From NCBI GenBank assembly GCA_005877705.1, contig VBNY01000150.1:1-11600 (forward strand): a stretch of DNA of 11,600 nucleotides. Direction: 5' to 3'. The translations under genes were made by a program, and so were the position numbers. Positions 6,373 through 11,600 of the stretch are shown in pieces. Numbering within the stretch: position 1 is the first letter of the stretch; each line of letters starts with the position of its first letter. Source of the DNA: Gammaproteobacteria bacterium (GTDB taxonomy: Bacteria; Pseudomonadota; Gammaproteobacteria; Steroidobacterales; Steroidobacteraceae). The notes beneath the pieces are model-generated. The model did no database searches, was not told the origin of the DNA, and saw only the letters and a list, made by a program, of their open reading frames with translations.

Positions 6373-6960
6373 ATGCTCGACCCACTTCCCTTCGCGACGT
6401 ATTCCTTCGTCATGTCGATCACGCCGGGGCCCAACAACATGATGTTGACGGCGTCCGGGGCGACGTTCGGGATCCGGCGCACGCTGCCTCATATGCTCGG
6501 CATCTGTGTGGGGTGCGCCATCCAACTGCTCGCGGTGTGCGCGGGCTTGGGCGCCATTTTCCACCGCTGGCCGCAGCTGCAGACCGTGCTGCGCTCGGTG
6601 GGCGCAGCCTATCTCGTGTACCTGGCCTGGCGGATACTGGGCGCAGCGCAGGCGCGCGCTGCCGACAGCGCCCGGCCGCTCACGTTCCTCGAAGCGGCGC
6701 TCTTCCAGTTCCTCAATCCCAAGGCCTGGGTCATGACATTGACGGCTGCGACGCTCTTCCTGCCTCGCGAGCTCGGGGCGGTCGCCGCCGACGCCTACAT
6801 GGTCGGGGTGATGGCGCTGATCAACCTGCCGTGCATCGCCGTCTGGGCGCTGTTCGGCAGTTCCTTGAGGACTTTGCTGGCGCGCTCGGGCAGCCGGTTG
6901 GCCTTCAACGTGGCGATGGCGCTTGCTCTGGCGGCGACGGGAGTCATCATGGTGCTGTAG
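6373..6960 (+). CDS. LysE/RhtB-family amino-acid exporter
   Basis: The 195-residue integral inner-membrane protein has about six hydrophobic segments (near residues 4-24, 37-64, 70-90, 107-127, 138-163 and 174-195) and the family signature 'SITPGPNNMMLTASGATFG' at 15-33, plus 'FQFLNPKAWVMTLTA' at 111-125. LysE/RhtB proteins export basic or hydrophobic amino acids, homoserine/threonine or analogues by proton exchange. The substrate here cannot be told. Length is typical. ATG 6373 gives the normal distance to the signature, although no clear Shine-Dalgarno precedes it. The MocR regulator gene directly downstream on the same strand and a direct repeat upstream suggest PLP-linked, amino-acid-responsive control. 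Confidence 0.88.
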   Translation: MLDPLPFATYSFVMSITPGPNNMMLTASGATFGIRRTLPHMLGICVGCAIQLLAVCAGLGAIFHRWPQLQTVLRSVGAAYLVYLAWRILGAAQARAADSARPLTFLEAALFQFLNPKAWVMTLTAATLFLPRELGAVAADAYMVGVMALINLPCIAVWALFGSSLRTLLARSGSRLAFNVAMALALAATGVIMVL

Positions 6961-6971
6961 CGCAACCGGGC

Positions 6972-7039
6972 CCCACGGAAATGAGTGACGCCGATGGGCC
7001 TGATTCCTCAGCATACGGACAGTCACTCATTTTCGTGGG
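6972..7039. repeat. 18-bp inverted repeat with 32-bp spacer (REP/REPIN-like or regulatory hairpin)
   Basis: CCCACGGAAATGAGTGAC (6972-6989) is the inverted copy of GTCACTCATTTTCGTGGG (7022-7039) with one mismatch in 18, which would be a G-U pair in RNA. The element lies between the exporter stop and the likely MocR start. It could be a REP-type extragenic palindrome, a terminator or attenuator (there is no T-run after the stem), or a MocR operator. Confidence 0.7.
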
Positions 7040-7065
7040 TGGTTTTGGCCCTGGGGAGCGCCGCC

Positions 7066-8469
7066 TTGTTCGAACTGTCCCGCGAGTCCGCCGTTCCACT
7101 GGTCGACCAGATCGCCGAGCGCATCACCAAGCTCGTCCACCACGGACAGCTGCCCGCCGGGGCTCGGCTGCCTTCCATCCGCAAGCTCGCCAGGCTCGTA
7201 GCGGCAAGCCCCTTCACCGTCGTCGATGCGTACGATCGGTTGGTAGCGCGTGGCGTCATCGAATCGCGCGCCGGTCGCGGCTTCTTTGTGGCCCGGCGGC
7301 GTCCGACCGCGCCGCTCGCTGCCATCGAGGCCCTGCCCGATCCGGGCGCCGATGCGCTGGCGCTGGCGCGGGTCGCCCTGTCGCAATCGACGGAGCTGAT
7401 CGCCGCCGGCTCGGGTTTCCTGCCTGAAAACTGGTTCTTGGAGGCTGCCCCTGGCGGCGTCCTGATGCGGCTGTCGCGCGGACGACATGGCCAGGCGTGG
7501 CTGCCTTGCCCGCCGCAGGGCCTTCCCGAGCTGCGGGAGCAGATCGCCGCACGCCTCGTGCAGCACGGCATCGCCGCGGGTGCCGCCAACATCACCACCA
7601 CCTTCGGCGCCTCGCAGGCGTTCGACCTGCTCGCCCGCATTCTGCTGGGCCCAGGGGACGCGGTGCTGGTGGAGGATCCCGGTTACTTCGTGCTGTTCGA
7701 GCAGCTCCGTGCGCACCACGTGCAACTCATCCCCGTGCCCAGGCGCGCCGACGGTCCGGATCTCGAAGCGCTCGAGGCGGCATGCCGCGCGCACCGGCCT
7801 CGGGCGTTCTTCATGCAGACGCTGCTACACAACCCGACGGGCGGCAACGCCGACCCCGCCAGCTGTCACCGAGTGCTGTCACTTGCCGAGCAATACGGGT
7901 TTGCGGTCGTGGAAGACGACGTCTACGGAGATCTCTACGACGGCCCCGCCGTGCGGCTTGCGCAGATCGACGGCCTGCGGCACGTGATCTATGTCGGCAG
8001 CTACAGCAAGCTGATCGGGCCTGCGCTGCGCGTCGGTTTCGTCGCCGCTGACCCGGCCCTGGTCTCCAGGATCGTGGAGCGCAAAGTCCTGTCGGTGCTG
8101 TCGGGGTCCGCGCTGCTCGAGAGCTTCGTGTCGGAAGTGCTCGACAGCGGCCGCTACAAGCGCCACGTGGACCAGATTCGCATGCGTCTCGCGCGCATGC
8201 GCAGCGCTGCGCGCCAGGCGCTCGAATCCGCGGGGATCGAGTTCGAGAGCGCCGCCGGCGAAGGCATTTTCCTGTGGGGACGCGTGCCCGAGTCCGTCCC
8301 CGTGACCGAGCTGGTGCGCCGGGCGCGCGAGCAATCGATCCTGCTCGCCCGAGGCTCCCTGTTCTCGCCCTCGCAGGGCTGCGGCCAGTGGCTGCGATTC
8401 AACGTGGCCCATAGCGCATCCGCGCCGCTGGTGCGATTCTTGAGCGAGTCGGTGCGCGCGGCCGCTTGA
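7066..8469 (+). CDS. MocR-family (GntR/aminotransferase) PLP-dependent transcriptional regulator
   Basis: MocR regulators fuse a GntR-type winged HTH to an aminotransferase fold-type I domain that binds PLP and senses amino-acid-like ligands. Numbered from TTG 7066 (467 aa), the HTH covers about 1-78 ('FELSRESAVPLVDQIAERI', 'GARLPSIRKLARLVAASPFT', 'AGRGFFV'). The aminotransferase domain covers about 110-467, with 'HNPTGG' at about 255, Asp284/Tyr287 in 'EDDVYGDLY', the PLP Lys315 in 'GSYSKLIGPALRVGF' and a carboxylate-binding Arg in 'WLRFNVAH'. The open frame extends back to GTG 6985, but that start lies in an inverted repeat. GGGGAG at 7053-7058 is 7 nt from TTG 7066, which yields the usual family N-terminus. 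The adjacent LysE exporter is the likely target. The family call is firm; the ligand is unknown. Confidence 0.9.
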   Translation: MFELSRESAVPLVDQIAERITKLVHHGQLPAGARLPSIRKLARLVAASPFTVVDAYDRLVARGVIESRAGRGFFVARRRPTAPLAAIEALPDPGADALALARVALSQSTELIAAGSGFLPENWFLEAAPGGVLMRLSRGRHGQAWLPCPPQGLPELREQIAARLVQHGIAAGAANITTTFGASQAFDLLARILLGPGDAVLVEDPGYFVLFEQLRAHHVQLIPVPRRADGPDLEALEAACRAHRPRAFFMQTLLHNPTGGNADPASCHRVLSLAEQYGFAVVEDDVYGDLYDGPAVRLAQIDGLRHVIYVGSYSKLIGPALRVGFVAADPALVSRIVERKVLSVLSGSALLESFVSEVLDSGRYKRHVDQIRMRLARMRSAARQALESAGIEFESAAGEGIFLWGRVPESVPVTELVRRAREQSILLARGSLFSPSQGCGQWLRFNVAHSASAPLVRFLSESVRAAA

Positions 8470-8497
8470 CTGCGACCGCGAACCAGGAACTGAAGCG

Positions 8498-8638
8498 ATG
8501 CAAATCCGGGCTGCCGGCGAGCCCGATCTGCCGGGCCTGCTCGCCATCTACAACGACGTGATCGCCGCTCGATTTTCCGGGGACCCCGGTAAGATCACCC
8601 GATGTTCGCCTACCTGCCGCCCGCCACGCGGGGTCTGA
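8498..8638 (+). pseudogene. N-terminal remnant of a GNAT acetyltransferase (phosphinothricin acetyltransferase-like)
   Basis: A 46-codon frame begins 'MQIRAAGEPDLPGLLAIYND' and continues VIAAR. This is the start of the PAT/MnaT group of GNAT N-acetyltransferases, which usually reads 'IRPATEADLPAILAIYN'. It has a proper Shine-Dalgarno (AGGAA at 8485-8489, 8 nt before the ATG) and follows the MocR stop by 28 nt. Homology ends at about codon 25 (near 8572), whereas the family is about 165-180 residues and its acetyl-CoA site is downstream. The frame then runs into the rhomboid gene and stops at 8638. It looks like a gene cut by a deletion whose 3' breakpoint lies just before the rhomboid gene. 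Any peptide made would not be an enzyme. Confidence 0.7.
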
Positions 8639-9192
8639 TCCTGGTCAATGTTGCCGTTTTCCTGCTGCAGCTGGCGGCTGGGCCGCGCGTGCTCGCGCTG
8701 TTTGCGCTCTGGCCGCTGAGCACGCAGCAGTTCGAGCCGTGGCAGCTGCTCACCTACGCCTTCCTGCACGGCAACGTGGCGCACATTTTCTTCAACATGT
8801 TCGCCGTATTCATGTTCGGCCGTGCGCTCGAGGAGTACTGGGGGAGCCGCCGCTTCGTGACTTACTACTTCGCGAGCGTGCTCGCCGCCGGCGCGACGCA
8901 GCTTGCGGTCCAGCAGGCAGCCGGGACGGCGTCCGAGACCATTGGCGCATCCGGTGGCGTATTCGGCCTGCTGCTGGCGTTTGCGTGGTACTTCCCGCGC
9001 CAGCGGATCATCCTGCTGTTCCCGCCGATCCCGATGCCGGCCTGGGTGTTCGTGACGTTCTTCGGGGTGCTCGAGCTGTTCCTGGGGGTCACCGGAAGGC
9101 AGGCGGATGTTGCGCATTTCGCGCATCTCGGGGGAATGCTCGGCGGCGCGCTGATGCTCCTGTACTGGCGTGCCAGCTCGCAGAGATTCTAG
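8602..9192 (+). CDS. Rhomboid-family intramembrane serine protease
   Basis: The 196-residue protein is a compact six-helix rhomboid, close to the minimal core. The catalytic Ser117 is in 'GASGGVFG' and the partner His175 in 'HFAHLGGMLGG' (residues 172-182). The oxyanion/TM2 motif 'HGNVAHIFFNMF' supplies His61 and Asn65 in the arrangement seen in GlpG. 'EEYWGS' in the L1 region is also typical. Rhomboids cleave substrates within or next to transmembrane helices in the inner membrane. The substrate is not predictable. It lacks the N-terminal cytoplasmic domain of GlpG. ATG 8602 is used, with only a weak GGTAAG (8588-8593) upstream. Its start overlaps the GNAT remnant in another frame, so its original promoter context may have been changed by that deletion. 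A terminator follows. Confidence 0.92.
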   Translation: MFAYLPPATRGLILVNVAVFLLQLAAGPRVLALFALWPLSTQQFEPWQLLTYAFLHGNVAHIFFNMFAVFMFGRALEEYWGSRRFVTYYFASVLAAGATQLAVQQAAGTASETIGASGGVFGLLLAFAWYFPRQRIILLFPPIPMPAWVFVTFFGVLELFLGVTGRQADVAHFAHLGGMLGGALMLLYWRASSQRF

Positions 9193-9270
9193 GAGCCTGG
9201 CCTGGCGGACTTGCACTTTTTCCAATTACCTAGCCGGCGGCTTGAATTCCAGGATGCGCCACGGCCACAA

Positions 9271-9300
9271 TCCGCGCCCGCGCCGGGCCGCGGAACTTTT
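9271..9300 (+). terminator. Intrinsic terminator after the rhomboid gene
   Basis: TCCGC + GCCCG (9271-9280) pairs with CGGGC + GCGGA (9284-9294, one bulged C at 9289) around a CGC loop. It is followed by AACTTTTG with T4 at 9297-9300. A GC-rich 10-bp stem with a short T-run about 80 nt beyond the rhomboid stop fits a rho-independent terminator on the plus strand. Confidence 0.5.
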
Positions 9301-9320
9301 GTACGGACCCTTTGCTCCTA
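9292..9320 (+). promoter_or_regulatory. Possible sigma-E-type promoter for the ABC operon
   Basis: GGAACTT at 9292-9298 equals the consensus -35 of RpoE-type ECF sigma factors. TCCTA at 9316-9320, 17 nt on, partly resembles the -10 (TCTGA/TCTAA). Transcription would start only a few bases before ATG 9333, which counts against it. The -35 also lies in the 3' arm of the terminator. Confidence 0.25.
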
Positions 9321-9332
9321 GACGCCATCTCT

Positions 9333-10256
9333 ATGATCAAGACCGAACACCTGACCAAGCGATACCGCTCCCTTACCGCGGTGGACGACGTGAGCTTCCA
9401 GGTAGGTCCGGGCGAGGTGCTCGGATTCCTGGGTCCGAACGGGGCCGGCAAGACGACCACCATGCGCATGCTGGCCGGCTTCGTGCCTCCGACCTCGGGG
9501 CGCGCGAGCATTTGCGGGCACGACATCGAGACGGACCCGCTCGGCGCCAAGGCCAGCCTCGGCTACCTGCCGGAGGGCGCGCCGGGCTACGGTGAGATGA
9601 CTGTGCGCCGCTTTCTCGAGTTCATCGCGGACCTGCGCAGGCTCGAGGGCGCGCGGCGCAAGGCGCGGCTCGACCACGTCATCCAGCATTTGCAGCTCGC
9701 TTCGGTCCTCGAGCAGAGCATCGAAACGCTCTCCAAGGGCTTTCGCCGCCGAGTCGGGCTCGCACAGGCGATCGTGCACGACCCGCCGGTCCTGATTCTG
9801 GATGAGCCCACCGATGGCCTCGATCCGAACCAGAAGCACGAGGTGCGCACGCTCATCAACGACATGGCGCGCGACAAGATCATCGTGATCTCGACCCACA
9901 TCCTCGAGGAAGTGGACGCCGTCTGCACCCGGGCAATCATCATCGCCCGCGGCCGCATCGTCGCCGACGACACGCCGCTGCAGCTCGCCGGGAAGTCGCG
10001 CTATCACAACGCAGTCTCGCTGCAGCTCGAGCAGCCCGAGCTACTCGCGGCCACCCGCGCCGCCGTGGCGGCTCTGCCGGCGGTCGCGGAAGTCGAGGTG
10101 AGCGAGCGCGACGCGCGGCTCACGGCGTTGCCGCGTTCCGGCGCAACAATTCTGCCTGCGGTCTCCGAGCTCGCCGCCCGCCAGGGGCTGAAGCTGAAGG
10201 AGCTGCACCTGGAATCGGGACGTCTGGACGAAGTGTTCCGCACGATCACCAACTGA
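9333..10256 (+). CDS. ABC transporter ATP-binding protein, GldA-like
   Basis: The 307-residue cytoplasmic ATPase powers the permease encoded next to it. Walker A is 'GPNGAGKTT' (34-42). The Q-loop position carries Glu81 ('YLPEGAPGYGEMTV'). The signature is the variant 'LSKGFRRRVGLAQ' (133-145), Walker B is 'VLILDEP' (153-159), then D-loop 'GLDPNQ' and switch His189. LPE at the Q-loop and LSKG in the signature are the wording of the GldA group rather than classical LSGGQ transporters. Residues about 225-307 form the extra C-terminal domain of ABC-2 ATPases. ATG 9333 is chosen because 'MIKTEHLTKRY' is the family start; the frame is open to 9312 but gains nothing. It lacks a clear Shine-Dalgarno. 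The permease follows after 24 nt, so they form one operon. Confidence 0.9.
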   Translation: MIKTEHLTKRYRSLTAVDDVSFQVGPGEVLGFLGPNGAGKTTTMRMLAGFVPPTSGRASICGHDIETDPLGAKASLGYLPEGAPGYGEMTVRRFLEFIADLRRLEGARRKARLDHVIQHLQLASVLEQSIETLSKGFRRRVGLAQAIVHDPPVLILDEPTDGLDPNQKHEVRTLINDMARDKIIVISTHILEEVDAVCTRAIIIARGRIVADDTPLQLAGKSRYHNAVSLQLEQPELLAATRAAVAALPAVAEVEVSERDARLTALPRSGATILPAVSELAARQGLKLKELHLESGRLDEVFRTITN

Positions 10257-10280
10257 AGACCTTCAGCCAAGAGGAGCGCC

Positions 10281-11015
10281 ATGCGCAACGTGGGCATCAT
10301 CATGCGCCGCGAGCTCGCGAGTTACTTTGCAACGCCGCTCGCGTACGTGTTCATTCTCATCTTTCTGATGCTGGCGAACGCCTTCACGTTCTATCTGGGC
10401 GGCTTCTACGAGCGCGGCCAGGCCGACCTCGCGCCGTTCTTCAATTTCCACCCCTGGCTGTACCTGTTCCTGATCCCCGCGATCTCCATGAAGCTGTGGG
10501 CGGAGGAGCGCAAGTCCGGCAGCATCGAGCTGCTGCTGACCCAGCCGGTCACGCTGTGGGAGGCGGTGCTCGGCAAGTTTTTCGCCGCCTGGCTGTTCAC
10601 CGCGCTCGCGCTCGCGCTCACCTTCCCGCTGTGGATCACCGTCAACTACCTCGGAAGCCCCGACAACGGAGCGATTCTCGCGGCGTACGTCGGCAGCCTG
10701 CTGGTGGCCGGCGGGCTGCTGTCCGTCGGCTCATGCATGTCGGCACTCACGCGCAACCAGGTAGTCGCGTTCATCCTCGGCGTGGTCACGTGCTTCGCGC
10801 TGCTGCTCGCCGGCTACCCGATCGTGCTCGACGCATTCCGCAGCTGGCTGCCGCAGGCGTTCGTGGATGCGATCGCATCGCTGGCGTTCCTCACCCACTT
10901 CGAGTCGATCGCCAAGGGGGTCATCGACCTGCGCGACCTGTTGTATTTCGCGATGCTGATCGGGTTCTTCCTGCTCGCGACCTCGATCGTGCTGGACGTG
11001 CGTAAGTCGGACTGA
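10281..11015 (+). CDS. ABC-2 type permease, GldF-like
   Basis: The 244-residue inner-membrane protein has six predicted helices (about 20-40, 57-72, 98-122, 131-155, 160-178, 220-240). The cytoplasmic motif 'WAEERKSGSIELLLTQPVT' (73-91) is typical of ABC-2 permeases of the GldF/NosY type and contacts the ATPase. Length matches GldF. The start ATG 10281 has AGGAG at 10272-10276, 4 nt upstream, and lies 24 nt after the ATPase stop. The next gene starts 20 nt after its stop. In Bacteroidota GldA/F/G take part in gliding. In proteobacteria the same set is present without gliding and its cargo is unknown, so export of a lipid, polysaccharide or protein is open. Confidence 0.88.
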   Translation: MRNVGIIMRRELASYFATPLAYVFILIFLMLANAFTFYLGGFYERGQADLAPFFNFHPWLYLFLIPAISMKLWAEERKSGSIELLLTQPVTLWEAVLGKFFAAWLFTALALALTFPLWITVNYLGSPDNGAILAAYVGSLLVAGGLLSVGSCMSALTRNQVVAFILGVVTCFALLLAGYPIVLDAFRSWLPQAFVDAIASLAFLTHFESIAKGVIDLRDLLYFAMLIGFFLLATSIVLDVRKSD

Positions 11016-11035
11016 TAGCGGAAGCGAAGGCGAAT

Positions 11036-11600
11036 ATGACCAAACGCTTGACACTCGGCGGCGGCACGCTGCTCGCGCTCGCCCTGTTGTTCATCGGACT
11101 GACGGTGCTGTGCAACTACGCGCTGCGCGGCTGGCGGCTGGACCTGACCCAGAACCACCTCTACACCACGGCGCCCGGCACGGACCGCATCCTCAGGAGC
11201 ATCAAGGAGCCTATCAATCTGTACCTGTTCTTCTCCGAGAAGACCGCCGCTCAACTGCCACGGCTGAAGACCTACGGAGTGCGGGTGCGTGAGTTCCTGG
11301 AGGAGCTCGCGGCGCGCTCCAACGGCACGCTGCATCTGCACGTCATCGACCCGCAGCCCTTTTCGGAAGACGAAGATCGCGCCTCCGAGCTCGGTGTGCG
11401 CGGCGCCCCCGTAGGGCCCACAGGCTCGCAATTGTATTTCGGCCTGGCCGGCACCAACTCCACGGATGGCCACGCGGCAATCGCGTTCTTCGATCCGGAC
11501 AAGGAGGAGTTCCTCGAGTACGACGTGGTGAAGCTCATCTACCAGCTCGCCAACCCCAAGAAGCCCGTGGTCGCGTGGCTTTCGTCTTTGCCGATGACGG
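11036..11600 (+). CDS. GldG-like ABC transporter auxiliary protein (partial, cut by window end)
   Basis: The ATG at 11036 opens a frame with no stop through the last base (188 codons seen). AAGG at 11027-11030 is a modest ribosome site. An N-terminal membrane anchor (about residues 10-32) is followed by 'WRLDLTQNHLYTTAPGT' (35-51) and 'KEPINLYLFFSEK' (57-69), then a periplasmic alpha/beta domain ('VREFLEELAARSNGTLHLHV', 'IDPQPFSEDEDRASELGV'). This is the pattern of the ABC-type uncharacterised transport system / GldG family (PF09822). It is placed 20 nt after the permease and is clearly the third gene of the operon. Intact members are about 450-650 residues with a second C-terminal membrane segment, which would be outside the window. 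Function is unknown beyond association with the transporter. Confidence 0.85.
   Translation, partial: MTKRLTLGGGTLLALALLFIGLTVLCNYALRGWRLDLTQNHLYTTAPGTDRILRSIKEPINLYLFFSEKTAAQLPRLKTYGVRVREFLEELAARSNGTLHLHVIDPQPFSEDEDRASELGVRGAPVGPTGSQLYFGLAGTNSTDGHAAIAFFDPDKEEFLEYDVVKLIYQLANPKKPVVAWLSSLPMT

Noticed and set aside
5446..7026. 526-codon minus-strand open frame across the regulator and exporter
   Set aside because: It crosses two real genes and their intergenic gap and has low-complexity basic composition, so it is a shadow.
6513..7427. 304-codon plus-strand frame, including an ATG at 6981 with GGAA upstream
   Set aside because: It overlaps the LysE and MocR coding regions out of frame and encodes no family motif; the ATG at 6981 lies in the inverted repeat.
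9211..9239. TTGCAC as -35 of a promoter for the ABC operon
   Set aside because: There is no -10-like hexamer at 15-19 bp, and a terminator hairpin lies downstream before the gene.

Overview
The window is GC-rich and densely coded. Gene content (a PcaF/PcaR pair for the beta-ketoadipate pathway, a MocR regulator beside a LysE-type exporter, Ddl, a rhomboid protease, a zf-HC2 anti-sigma factor next to a subtilase) points to a Gram-negative proteobacterium, most likely a gammaproteobacterium of the Steroidobacter/Nevskia/Xanthomonas side. That placement is inference from gene families only. There are no tRNA or rRNA genes, CRISPR arrays, insertion sequences or integrases.

Layout. (1) Positions 3-1982, plus strand: a membrane anti-sigma factor overlapping a secreted S8 subtilase, probably the tail of a sigma/anti-sigma/protease operon whose sigma gene would end at the window edge. 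The subtilase is broken by a frameshift and apparent internal deletion before its catalytic Ser. (2) 2062-3030, plus: a PLP fold-type II serine/threonine dehydratase (serine-racemase-like), overlapping tail to tail with (3) ddl, D-alanine--D-alanine ligase, on the minus strand (3017-3954), which is also frameshifted. (4) Two terminator-like hairpins (4076-4156) separate ddl from pcaF (4165-5370, minus), the 3-oxoadipyl-CoA thiolase. (5) pcaF diverges from an IclR-type PcaR-like regulator (5482-6282). Their intergenic region holds a perfect 17-bp palindrome resembling the PcaR box, abutting a plausible pcaF promoter. (6) 6373-6960: LysE/RhtB exporter. 7066-8469: MocR-type GntR/aminotransferase regulator. 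An 18-bp inverted repeat lies between them and a GTACAG direct repeat lies upstream of the exporter. (7) 8498-8638: the first ~25 codons of a GNAT acetyltransferase, truncated. (8) 8602-9192: rhomboid serine protease followed by a terminator. (9) 9333-11600: a three-gene ABC operon resembling GldA-GldF-GldG (ATPase, ABC-2 permease, auxiliary membrane protein cut by the window end).

The genes form small independent modules rather than one large system. The strongest regulatory readings are PcaR acting on pcaF through the 5439-5455 palindrome, MocR acting on the LysE exporter, and sigma/anti-sigma control of a secreted protease. Three separate genes (subtilase, ddl, GNAT) are disrupted, which means either local gene decay or errors in the underlying assembly. 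A disrupted ddl is the reason to suspect at least some sequence error. I did not find a convincing entirely new system. The least explained items are the propeptide-like domain in the anti-sigma factor, the Gld-like transporter in an apparently non-gliding lineage, and the inverted repeat at 6972-7039.
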